DNA from: Cohaesibacter haloalkalitolerans
Lineage (GTDB): Bacteria > Pseudomonadota > Alphaproteobacteria > Rhizobiales > Cohaesibacteraceae
Assembly (NCBI RefSeq): GCF_003574655.1
Contig: NZ_QNUM01000006.1
Coordinates: 62,001 to 126,000 of the forward strand
Direction: 5' to 3'
DNA: 64,000 nucleotides
A model generated the notes under the pieces. It searched no databases and was not told the DNA's origin. It saw only the letters and a list, made by a program, of their open reading frames with translations. Each line of letters opens with the position of its first letter. Positions within the stretch are counted from its first letter, which is position 1. A program made the position numbers and the translations under genes. This document shows positions 17,072 to 24,653 of this stretch, one piece after another.

Positions 17072-18049
17072 ATGATCCGTCTTGCTAGTATTCTCGGTGC
17101 CAGCCTTATGGCGCTTTCTCTTGCCGCTCCAAGCTGGGCTGCTGACGTTACCCTCAAGCTCGGCCACATCGCCGTGGCAGATCACCCCTATGGCAAGGGC
17201 GCCGACTATTTTGCAAAACTCGTCAACGAGAAGAGCAACGGCTCCATCGAAGTCAAGGTTTTCCCGAGCTCCCAGCTTGGTGGTCAGAAGGACCTGATCG
17301 AGGGCATGGTCTTCGGCGCTGTTGACATGGCTCTGGTGGGCACTGCTGTTCTGGGCCAATTCCAGCCGCAGATTTCCATTTTCGACCTGCCGTTCCTGTT
17401 CAAGGATCGCGAGCACGCCTACAAGTCGCTCGACACCGTTGGGCTTGAGCTGGGCGAGAAACTCGAAGGCCGTGGCATCAAGCTGCTTGGTTACATGGAA
17501 AACGGCATCCGCCACATGACCAACAACGTACGCCCGATCACGGAACCGGCAGACATGAAGGGCCTGAAGATCCGCATCATGACCAACAAGGTGTTTGTTG
17601 AAATGATGAAGGCTCTTGGCGCATCGCCAACCCCGATGGCTCTGAGCGAACTCTATTCCGCCATGCAGCAGGGCACGGTTGACGGTCAGGAAAACCCGTC
17701 CGCCCACATCTACACCAAACGCTTCTATGAAGTTCAGAAATACGCTTCCAAGACTGCACATGCCTATTCTCCGGAGCCGATGATCATCTCCATGATCAGC
17801 TGGGCCAAACTGAATGACGAACAGAAAGCCATCATTCAGGATGCCGCCAAGGAAGCCATCGCATGGCAGCGCAAGGTCTCCGAAGATGAAGACAACGCCT
17901 ATTGGGACAAGATTGTGGCCACCGGCAAGATGGAAGTCATCGACGTAGACCGGTCCAAGTTCAAGGAAGCGACCGCCCCAGTGATCAAGATGTTCGCCGA
18001 CACCGTTGGTCAGGACAACATCGACAAGATCAACGCTCTGGCGGACTAA
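17072..18049 (+). CDS. dctP: TRAP transporter solute-binding protein DctP
   Basis: A 325-aa periplasmic receptor. Signal peptide MIRLASILGASLMALSLAAPSWA ends near residue 23. The mature part has the DctP fold: VTLKLGHIAVADHPYGKGADYF at the N-terminus, then the signature GLKIRIMTNKVFVEMMKALGASPTPM (about 167-192), whose Arg in KIRI is the conserved carboxylate-binding arginine of DctP-type TRAP receptors, and ELYSAMQQGTVDGQENP. With the neighbouring DctB/DctD pair and sigma-54 promoter this is most likely a C4-dicarboxylate system. AGGGAGGAA precedes the start. Confidence 0.93.
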   Translation: MIRLASILGASLMALSLAAPSWAADVTLKLGHIAVADHPYGKGADYFAKLVNEKSNGSIEVKVFPSSQLGGQKDLIEGMVFGAVDMALVGTAVLGQFQPQISIFDLPFLFKDREHAYKSLDTVGLELGEKLEGRGIKLLGYMENGIRHMTNNVRPITEPADMKGLKIRIMTNKVFVEMMKALGASPTPMALSELYSAMQQGTVDGQENPSAHIYTKRFYEVQKYASKTAHAYSPEPMIISMISWAKLNDEQKAIIQDAAKEAIAWQRKVSEDEDNAYWDKIVATGKMEVIDVDRSKFKEATAPVIKMFADTVGQDNIDKINALAD

Positions 18050-18062
18050 CCCCAGCCCCAAG

Positions 18063-18132
18063 TGAGCCCTCGGGCTCATCCCAAACTTGGGTCATGGCTG
18101 GCCCGGCTCAAGCACTCGCCGGGCCAGCCTTT
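18063..18132 (+). terminator. Intercistronic stem-loops between dctP and dctQ
   Basis: A perfect 12-bp stem GGCTGGCCCGGC (18096-18107) / GCCGGGCCAGCC (18118-18129) with a 10-nt loop and only three T after it, preceded by the palindrome TGAGCCCTCGGGCTCA (18063-18078). It could act as a partial terminator or 3' stabiliser that lets dctP be made in excess of dctQM. Confidence 0.7.
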
Positions 18133-18279
18133 CAACACCAGGCCTAGTCAGGCTGGTGTGCTGGGTCCCCCTTGCCACAACACGCGCCGTATCAAACCAA
18201 GTCCTGATCCAATCAACTCCAAGGCTTGGCCCGGAGATTTGCTGCCCGCATTTCCGGCCCCGATAAAAGGTCCTACCTC

Positions 18280-18798
18280 ATGGAAGCCATTTTCAAAATC
18301 CTGCGCAAGCTGCTGTATGGCATTTCCGTCATAGCCATGCTTGTCATGCTGACCATCATCTTCATACAGGTGATAACCCGCTATCTGTTCGGCTTCTCCT
18401 TCGAGTGGTCGGAAGAGCTGGCCCGCTTCCTGTTCGTCTGGGTCGTCTTCCTCGGCTCGGCGCTGATCATGGGAGAAGACGGGCATCTGGCCGTTGAACT
18501 GCTGCCGCGTCTGCTCAATGGCACAAAGCCGGGCTTTCTGCTCAACCTGTTCATCAATGCCTGTGGCTATGTCTTCATTCTGCTGCTGATCATTCAGGGC
18601 TGGAAAATGGCTCAGACCATGACCTTCCAGACCTCTCCGGGCCTTGGTATCTCGATGAGCTATGTCTATGCCATCATGCCGGTTTCCGGTGTTCTCATGC
18701 TGATGTACCACATCAAGGATACCATCAAGATCTTCCGCTCGCTTTCCAGCAAGGCAGAAGACCAGACCGCCGATGACACATCGGTTGTAACGGACTAG
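18280..18798 (+). CDS. dctQ: TRAP transporter small permease DctQ
   Basis: A 172-aa inner-membrane subunit with four predicted TM helices. The DctQ signature VITRYLFGFSFEWSEELARFLFVWVVFLG (conserved W-S-E-E near residue 45) and GEDGHLAVELLP are clear. It pairs with DctM and DctP in sodium-coupled import. ATG 18280 is chosen since AAAAGG lies about 10 nt upstream and homologues begin just before TM1. It lies 230 bp behind dctP and 15 bp before dctM. Confidence 0.9.
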   Translation: MEAIFKILRKLLYGISVIAMLVMLTIIFIQVITRYLFGFSFEWSEELARFLFVWVVFLGSALIMGEDGHLAVELLPRLLNGTKPGFLLNLFINACGYVFILLLIIQGWKMAQTMTFQTSPGLGISMSYVYAIMPVSGVLMLMYHIKDTIKIFRSLSSKAEDQTADDTSVVTD

Positions 18799-18813
18799 CG
18801 GGAGGCAGATATC

Positions 18814-20088
18814 ATGGAAATTGCCCTTATCCTTTCCTTCGTCGTTCTGGCCCTGATCGGGGTTCCGGTGGCTTACGCCCTGGCCCTGTCGGTGTCCTTC
18901 GTGCTGGCGGTCTACATGGACCTGCCGCAGGTCCTGATCACCAACAACCTGTTTTCCGGCATCGACTCCTTCTCCTTCATGGCCGTGCCCTTCTTCATGC
19001 TGGCTGGTGCCTTCATGTCGGCTGGTGGCGTGACCTCGCGTCTGGTCGGTGTGGCGCAGGCCATGGTCGGCTCCTTCACGGGCGGTCTGGCTCAGGCCGT
19101 CGCCGTCGCGGGCATGTTCTTTGCCGCCATTTCCGGCTCGTCGGCAGCCACCACTGCCGCCATCGGCTCCACCATGGTCAACGAGATGGAGCAGAAGGGC
19201 TACAAGCGCGAAATGGCAACCGGCATCGTTGCGGCGGCCGGTACAGTCGGCATCGTCATTCCGCCCTCGATCACCTTCGTGGTCTACGGGGTTATCGCCA
19301 ATGTCTCCATCGGCGACCTGTTCATGGCTGGCGTTCTGCCCGGCCTGCTGATGGGCGGTGTGATGTGCGGCATGGGCTGGTATCTTGCCAAGAAAGGCCA
19401 GATCCCTCCTGATGGATCGTTTTCCTGCAAGCGTCTGGCTCTTGCCATCAAGGATGCCTTCTGGGCGCTGATGACCCCGGTCATCATCATTGGCGGCATC
19501 TATAGCGGCATCTTCACGCCAACGGAAGCTGCAGCCGTGGCTGCGGTCTACGGTATCGTTGTCGGCCTGTTCATCTACAAGGAACTGACGCTGAAGGACT
19601 TTCCGGAAATCGTCTTCAAGGCAGTGATCGGCACAACGCTCATCATGTTCCTCGTTGGCGCGGCCAAGGTCTTCGGCTGGCTGATGACCAACCTGCAGAT
19701 TCCGCACATGATCGGCGAGGCCGTCATCCAGTTCACCAGCTCCGGCATCGTCTTCCTGCTGATCATGAACGTGCTGTTGCTGGTGCTCGGAACGCTGGTC
19801 AATGCGTCGGCCGCCGTCGTCATCCTGACGCCGATCTTTCTGCCGGTTGCGATCAACATGGGCATCGACCCGATCCATTTCGGTGTGATCATGGTGGTGA
19901 ACCTTGCCATTGGCTGCATCACCCCGCCGGTTGGCCTCGATCTGTTCGTTGCCAGTGCCATTACCAAGGTGCCGCTCGAAAAGGTCATGAAGTCCACGGC
20001 TCCCTATCTCGGTGCGCTTGTCGTTGCGCTGTTGCTGATCACGATGATCCCGCCGATTTCGACAGCCTTGCCCTATCTGTTCAAGTAA
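18814..20088 (+). CDS. dctM: TRAP transporter large permease DctM
   Basis: A 424-aa protein with about 12 TM helices, the transport subunit of the system. DctM signatures: IDSFSFMAVPFFMLAGAFM, AAISGSSAATTAAIG (the SGSSAATTAA substrate/ion loop near 105-115), AAGTVGIVIPPSITF (about 145-159) and the second half repeat GTLVNASAAVVILTPIFLPV with GCITPPVGLDLFVAS. Ribosome-binding site GGGAGG. Last gene of the dctPQM operon. Confidence 0.93.
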   Translation: MEIALILSFVVLALIGVPVAYALALSVSFVLAVYMDLPQVLITNNLFSGIDSFSFMAVPFFMLAGAFMSAGGVTSRLVGVAQAMVGSFTGGLAQAVAVAGMFFAAISGSSAATTAAIGSTMVNEMEQKGYKREMATGIVAAAGTVGIVIPPSITFVVYGVIANVSIGDLFMAGVLPGLLMGGVMCGMGWYLAKKGQIPPDGSFSCKRLALAIKDAFWALMTPVIIIGGIYSGIFTPTEAAAVAAVYGIVVGLFIYKELTLKDFPEIVFKAVIGTTLIMFLVGAAKVFGWLMTNLQIPHMIGEAVIQFTSSGIVFLLIMNVLLLVLGTLVNASAAVVILTPIFLPVAINMGIDPIHFGVIMVVNLAIGCITPPVGLDLFVASAITKVPLEKVMKSTAPYLGALVVALLLITMIPPISTALPYLFK

Positions 20089-20123
20089 GGCCTCTATCAC
20101 TGCAAATAAAGCCTAAGACACAC

Positions 20124-20181
20124 CACTGCCAGATCCCGTCTGGCAGTGCCCCTCAAGGCCCCGGTAACGGGGTCTTTTTTT
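20124..20181 (+). terminator. Stem-loop plus Rho-independent terminator after dctM
   Basis: First a perfect 10-bp hairpin CACTGCCAGA / TCTGGCAGTG (20124-20148), then a 7-bp hairpin GGCCCCG / CGGGGTC (20157-20174) with GTAA loop and seven T. Confidence 0.9.
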
Positions 20182-20320
20182 GTCTTTGCGCCCCTTCCTG
20201 TCGCCGCCGTTCGCCCCGAATGGTTGCAACGATCCGGCTTTGACGGCATGGTACTCCAAACGCGGCAGCCCTTGGCAAGGCCGCGAGCGGCGCCAGGACC
20301 TGGGAGCAACGGGCAAGCCT

Positions 20321-21217
20321 ATGGACAAACTATCAGTCATGACGGCCTACTGCCGCATAGTCGAACGCGGCAGCTTTGCCCGGGCGGCCGAGGATCTTGG
20401 TGTGTCCGCTGCCCTGCTGAGCAAGGAAATCAAGTTGCTGGAAGACAGTCTTGGCTGCGTTCTGCTCACCCGCACGACGCGCAGCATGTCGCTCTCCGAA
20501 GCCGGGCAGAAATACTATGCCGAGGCGCTGGCAATCCTTGACGCAGTGGGGCAACTGGATGGCCGTATCCGCGAAGCTGCGGGCACGGTCGGCGGCACCC
20601 TCAAGATCAATGCGCCCAACTCCTTCGGTCAGGAAGTCATCGCGCCAATGCTGTCCGCCTTTCTTGAAAGGCATCCGGATCTGCGGCTGACGCTGTCGCT
20701 TGATGACCATGTGGTCGACATGGTGGAGGGTGGCTTCGATGTTTCGATCCGGGTGAGGGCGAGCCTGCCCGATTCCTCCCTGATCGCCCGACGCCTTGGC
20801 AGGATGCACCAGCGCCTTTACGCTGCCCCGGCCTATCTGGAAAGGGCAGGGCGGCTCGACAGCCCCGAAGATATCAAGGCCCACCGGATCGTCGGCTTCC
20901 TTCTGGCCGATCATCTCAGCGAGTGGCAACTGCGTGGACCGGGTGGGCCGATCTCTGTTGCCTTTGAGCCCTCGCTGAAGGTTGGCAACAGCCTTGTGTT
21001 GCGTGATCTTCTGATCGCGGGCTACGGCATCGGCACCTTGCCCGATTTCATTGCCCTGAAGCCGGAACAACGCGGGGAGCTGGTGCGTGTCCTGCCCCAA
21101 TATGACCTGCCCCCGCGGGAAATCTTTGCCGTCACCGCCTCCCGCTTTGGCATGAATGCCAAGGTCTCGGCCTTTCTTGATCATCTGCAATCGGCGCTGA
21201 AGGCGTTCCATCGCTGA
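20321..21217 (+). CDS. LysR-family transcriptional regulator
   Basis: A 298-aa LTTR. The winged helix-turn-helix is in the first 60 residues (GSFARAAEDLGVSAALLSKEIKLLEDSLG), followed by the linker helix and a two-subdomain effector region with VEGGFDVSIRV and RMHQRLYAAPAYLERAG, typical of the CrgA/DmlR-like group. Start at ATG 20321 gives the normal 298-residue length; an upstream frame to 20180 runs through the dctM terminator. Its target may be wrbA, which follows in the same direction after 123 bp, but LTTRs usually control divergent genes, so this is uncertain. GGGAG is about 15 nt upstream. Confidence 0.88.
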   Translation: MDKLSVMTAYCRIVERGSFARAAEDLGVSAALLSKEIKLLEDSLGCVLLTRTTRSMSLSEAGQKYYAEALAILDAVGQLDGRIREAAGTVGGTLKINAPNSFGQEVIAPMLSAFLERHPDLRLTLSLDDHVVDMVEGGFDVSIRVRASLPDSSLIARRLGRMHQRLYAAPAYLERAGRLDSPEDIKAHRIVGFLLADHLSEWQLRGPGGPISVAFEPSLKVGNSLVLRDLLIAGYGIGTLPDFIALKPEQRGELVRVLPQYDLPPREIFAVTASRFGMNAKVSAFLDHLQSALKAFHR

Positions 21218-21340
21218 CACAGCGGGGCACCGAGAATTGCTGACGCCTCGTAAAGACTGATGTGAAACCGCAGTGGTTAATCCGCCCAAAGGCCCGCGCT
21301 ACCTTTCCGGCATAGCAAGCTGACAACTGGAGAGGTTATC

Positions 21341-21964
21341 ATGACACGCATTCTTGTTCTCTATTACTCAAGTTACGGCCACGTTCGCGATCTGGCTCAG
21401 GCCGAAGCCGAAGGGGCGCTCAGTGTTCCGGGGACCTGCGTCGACATTCGCCGCATTCCCGAAACAGTGCCCGAAGAGGTCCGCCGCAATGCCGGCTTTA
21501 TCGAAGACGAAACCCCGATTGCATCCCCGGCCGATCTGGCTGACTATGATGGCATCATTTTTGGCACCCCGACCCGCTTTGGCATGATGGCCGGGCAGAT
21601 GAAGCAGTTTCTCGATCAGGCCGGAGGCCTCTGGGCGCAGAATGCTCTGGTCGGCAAGGTGGCGGCGGTCTTTGCCTCCACCGGCTCCCAGCATGGTGGC
21701 CATGAGGCGACACTGCTCTCCACCCAGATCCCGCTCATGCATTTCGGCATGCTGATCGCCGGTCTGCCCTACAGCTTTGCCGGACAGACATCGCGGGATG
21801 GCATCATTGGCGGCTCGCCCTATGGTGCAGGAACCATCGCCGGTGCAGATGGCAGCCTGCAGCCAACCACGACGGATCTCGATGGGGCACGGTTTCAGGG
21901 CCAGCATGTGGCCCGGATTGCCTCCCGTCTCGCCGCCTCGACCCTTGAGAGGGAGGTTGCCTGA
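21341..21964 (+). CDS. wrbA: NAD(P)H:quinone oxidoreductase WrbA-type flavoprotein
   Basis: A 207-aa flavodoxin-fold enzyme that reduces quinones by two electrons with FMN. Phosphate-binding loop [10 protein letters not shown] (about 6-15), the [25 protein letters not shown] stretch (about 76-100), [14 protein letters not shown] (about 111-124) and [19 protein letters not shown] (about 148-166) match WrbA. Ribosome-binding site GGAGAGG 6 nt before the ATG. It likely protects against quinone and oxidative stress. Confidence 0.93.
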   Translation: MTRILVLYYSSYGHVRDLAQAEAEGALSVPGTCVDIRRIPETVPEEVRRNAGFIEDETPIASPADLADYDGIIFGTPTRFGMMAGQMKQFLDQAGGLWAQNALVGKVAAVFASTGSQHGGHEATLLSTQIPLMHFGMLIAGLPYSFAGQTSRDGIIGGSPYGAGTIAGADGSLQPTTTDLDGARFQGQHVARIASRLAASTLEREVA

Positions 21965-22059
21965 GGACCGTCGGCTGGTGCATTGAACCTCTGGCCACAG
22001 GAGCATGTTCCTTGCGGCCGACGGTCAATGCACCCTGATCGCGGTCCGGGTTTACGGCC

Positions 22060-22209
22060 ATGCGCTTTATCACCCGCTTCCGACGCAAGGAACGGCATGT
22101 CCCCTATTATCGTCGCGTGCCTTGCAACCTGCCTCCCTATCTGATGAAAGATATCGGGCTTGAACCACGACCGGAATGGTCTCCCGTTTCCCTGCATCTT
22201 CTGCGCTGA
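22060..22209 (+). CDS. DUF1127-like small basic protein, 49 aa
   Basis: A short frame MRFITRFRRKERHV...NLPPYLMKDIGLEPRPEW... It has the arrangement of DUF1127/YjiS-type proteins common in alphaproteobacteria: a basic N-terminus followed by an L-x-x-x-L-x-(K/R)-D-I-G-L motif (here LPPYLMKDIGL, about residues 24-34). Members of this family have been linked to RNA binding and phosphate or stress responses in some alphaproteobacteria; no function can be read here. It ends 19 bp before the EamA gene, starts 95 bp after wrbA, and has no strong ribosome-binding site. Confidence 0.6.
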   Translation: MRFITRFRRKERHVPYYRRVPCNLPPYLMKDIGLEPRPEWSPVSLHLLR

Positions 22210-22228
22210 TCATGAAAAGGAGACCTCC

Positions 22229-23158
22229 ATGACACGGTCCCGCGATATTTTCCTCACGGCTCTTGCCCCGGCCATCTGGGGCAGCACCTATCTGGTGACA
22301 ACGGAACTGTTGCCCGCAGGGGTTCCGTTCACCTTGGCTGTGCTGCGCGCCTTGCCTGCCGGACTGTTGCTGCTGATCGTCACGAGACGCTTGCCGCGGG
22401 GCATCTGGCTTTGGCGGTCCCTGTTGCTCGGCATGCTCAACTTCGCAATTTTCTGGGTGCTGTTGTTCGTCTCCGCCTACCGCCTGCCGGGGGGCGTTGC
22501 CGCAACGGTGGGGTCCGTTCAGGCGCTGATGGTCATCCTGCTGGCGCGTGGCCTCTTGGGAACGCCGCTGCGCGCCCGCGCGATCCTTGCCGCTCTGGCC
22601 GGGGTTGCGGGGGTGGCGCTGCTGTTGCTCGGGCCGGACGCAGCGCTTGACCCCATCGGCATTGCCGCCGGTCTGGGCGGGGCCGCCTCCATGGCAGCGG
22701 GCACGGTGCTCAGCCGCAAGTGGCACCCGCCTGTGCCCGCCCTGACCTTTACCGCCTGGCAGCTCACGGCTGGTGGCCTTCTGTTGGTGCCGCTCGCCCT
22801 GTGCGTCGAACCTGCGCTCCCGTCGCTGACGATGGCCAATTTGGCCGGTCTCGTCTGGCTCGGGCTCATTGGTGCCGCCTTCACCTACTGGCTGTGGTTT
22901 CGTGGGGTGGCCAGACTGGAGCCGAGTGCCGTCTCCATGCTCGGGATGATGAGCCCGGTCACCGCCGTTGTCCTTGGCTGGCTGTGGCTGGGCCAGACGC
23001 TGTCGACGGTCCAGCTGATCGGCGCGGTGGTCGTGCTCGGGTCAGTCTGGGTTGGGCAGAGAGTGGCTACCGGCTCCGCCGCAACCGGCACTGCCCCGAC
23101 CGGGCGCAAGGAAACACCCGTGAGTGCAAGACTGATGCAGGAGCAGACAGACGGATGA
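22229..23158 (+). CDS. EamA-family (DMT superfamily) transporter
   Basis: A 309-aa inner-membrane protein with ten predicted TM helices in two EamA repeats. Repeat 1 begins ALAPAIWGSTYLVTTELLPAGVPF; the second repeat holds AFTYWLWFRGVARLEPSAVSMLGMMSPVTAVVLGWLWLGQ, the conserved EamA end. The last 30 residues are polar and cytoplasmic. Members export metabolites or amino acids; substrate unknown. AAAAGGAG lies 8 nt before ATG 22229. Its stop overlaps the next gene's start (ATGA). Confidence 0.88.
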   Translation: MTRSRDIFLTALAPAIWGSTYLVTTELLPAGVPFTLAVLRALPAGLLLLIVTRRLPRGIWLWRSLLLGMLNFAIFWVLLFVSAYRLPGGVAATVGSVQALMVILLARGLLGTPLRARAILAALAGVAGVALLLLGPDAALDPIGIAAGLGGAASMAAGTVLSRKWHPPVPALTFTAWQLTAGGLLLVPLALCVEPALPSLTMANLAGLVWLGLIGAAFTYWLWFRGVARLEPSAVSMLGMMSPVTAVVLGWLWLGQTLSTVQLIGAVVVLGSVWVGQRVATGSAATGTAPTGRKETPVSARLMQEQTDG

Positions 23159-23880
23159 CCAACCGGGCCCTTATTGTTACTCATGGCTCTGTGCAGCTGC
23201 AGGTCATGTCCCGTCTGGCAGGGGGCCTCTATGGCGTGATCATCGTCACCGGGCTCTCTGCCGAACTGGGGATACGGGCAAGGCTCATCGACTTTACCAA
23301 CCCGCAGGCAACCGCAGAAGTCATCCGGTCGGCACCCGGCCTGTTCCGTCTGGCGATGGGGGCAGACCTTGTCATGGCGCTTTGCGATGCCGGGCTGGCT
23401 ATCCTGCTCTATCTCATCTTTTCCGAAAGGGCATCCGGGGCCGTCCGGAGCCTCGCCCTGTCGGCGATGGTTTTTCGACTGATCCAGACGGTGCTCATTG
23501 CCGCCAACCTCATGACCATGCAGGCAGCCTTTTTGCTGCTCTCTGGCGACAAAGCTGCAATCGGTGCCGATCCTTCACAGCTGGCGCTGGTGTATCTCAA
23601 GCTGCATGCCTTTGGCTATGATCTGGGGCTGGTGTTTTTCGGCGTCAACGGCTGACTGATGGGGGCACTTGTTCTTGCCACACCGCTGTTCGGTCGAGTT
23701 CTGGGATATGGGCTTATGCTGGCCGGAACGGTCTATCTGGCAGGCAGTGCGCTCAGCCTCTTCCTGCCAGATCTTTCCCCGGTCTTCGCTCCGGCCTATG
23801 GTATCACCATCGTGGTCGAGGTCGCCTTCGCACTTTGTCTGCTGTTCATGAAAGGGGCTGTTCGCAAGGCTTCCGGCTAA
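23155..23880 (+). pseudogene. DUF4386 membrane protein gene with an in-frame TGA
   Basis: The frame starts in an ATGA overlap with the EamA gene and codes for a DUF4386-type polytopic membrane protein: QVMSRLAGGLYGVIIVTG, then RSAPGLFRLAMGADLVMALCDAGLAILLY, and the family motif LKLHAFGYDLGLVFFG. At 23653-23655 a TGA stops the frame after 166 residues, in the middle of a TM helix. The same frame then continues for 74 codons (LMGALVLATPLFGRVLGYGLMLAG..., to the TAA at 23880), which is the expected C-terminal third of the family. One base change would restore a protein of about 241 residues. A sequencing error is possible. The stop overlaps the convergent gene's stop. Confidence 0.8.
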
Positions 23881-24653
23881 AGCGAGCGCCAAAGACCGAG
23901 TCTTGACATGCAATCGCGTTTCTCGACCATGGATTTTCCCGACAGGGGATGGGCGACCACAACCTCGTCATTGATCTCCTCGATCAGGCGGGGAAAGGCA
24001 TGGTGGGGCAGGACGGCGAGCGAAAGGCTTTGGCCTTCGCCCAGATCAAGCGAAGCATGCATCGGCGTGCGGGAGGCGAGGAAGCTGGTCTCCCGGAACG
24101 GAATTTCGTAAGGCTCCTTCATGGACCAGCCCGGAATGCCGGCCGCTATCACGCGGTTCATCGCAATCTGGTCGTCCTGAACGCCTTCAAGAACCTCATC
24201 CACCTTTTCCAGAAAGGCCAGCACAGCGGCGTCTGCCGCCAGATAGAACAGGCCGCAACAGACGACCACCCGATTCTGTTCATGCACGTCGCGTGGCCAG
24301 AAGGTGCCCTGCGAAAAGACTGCAGAGGCACCACAGGCCTTGATGACTGGCCATGGATCCCGCGCCCACATCGCGTCAACGTCGGAATGGATGATTGCCT
24401 GCCCGGCCTTGAGCATTTCGCTCAACACGGCAATCCTGTGCGCCCACAGGGCACCAAAGCCGACATCCGCCACTGGAAGGGGGCGATAGAGCAGCTCAAT
24501 ATGGGGAAAGGCCGCTTGCACCTGCTCGTCAAGGGCAACAAGGCACACCTGCTCAAGCAGATCCTGCTCGTCCAGAAGCTGCAACCACACCTTCGCAACG
24601 GGAATATAGTTGGCATTCACAAAAGCCACGATCTTCGGTTTCACTTTTTCCAT
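23877..24653 (-). CDS. Nucleotide-diphospho-sugar transferase-like protein
   Basis: A 258-aa GT-A-like protein. The first strand KPKIVAFVNANYIPVAKVWL and the central AIIHSDVDAMWARDPWPVIK, with its D-x-D (SDVDAMW), fit the nucleotide-diphospho-sugar transferase family (PF03407), which includes arabinosyl- and galactosyl-type transferases. QDDQIAMNRVI (about residue 180) matches the second conserved D-Q-D-type block of that family. No signal peptide, so cytoplasmic. ATG 24653 overlaps the end of the triple methyltransferase gene by 13 bp on the same strand, so the two are co-transcribed and probably modify the same surface glycan or glycoprotein. Confidence 0.72.
   Translation of the reverse strand: MEKVKPKIVAFVNANYIPVAKVWLQLLDEQDLLEQVCLVALDEQVQAAFPHIELLYRPLPVADVGFGALWAHRIAVLSEMLKAGQAIIHSDVDAMWARDPWPVIKACGASAVFSQGTFWPRDVHEQNRVVVCCGLFYLAADAAVLAFLEKVDEVLEGVQDDQIAMNRVIAAGIPGWSMKEPYEIPFRETSFLASRTPMHASLDLGEGQSLSLAVLPHHAFPRLIEEINDEVVVAHPLSGKSMVEKRDCMSRLGLWRSL

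Noticed and set aside
18148-20100. A 650-codon open frame on the minus strand opposite dctQM
   Set aside because: It is rich in His, Asp, Gln and Arg with no domain and mirrors two well-supported permease genes; long antisense frames are expected from GC-biased third positions.
23653-23655. TGA read as selenocysteine in the DUF4386 gene
   Set aside because: The codon lies in a TM helix of a non-redox membrane protein and no SECIS-like hairpin is evident just downstream; mutation or sequencing error is simpler.
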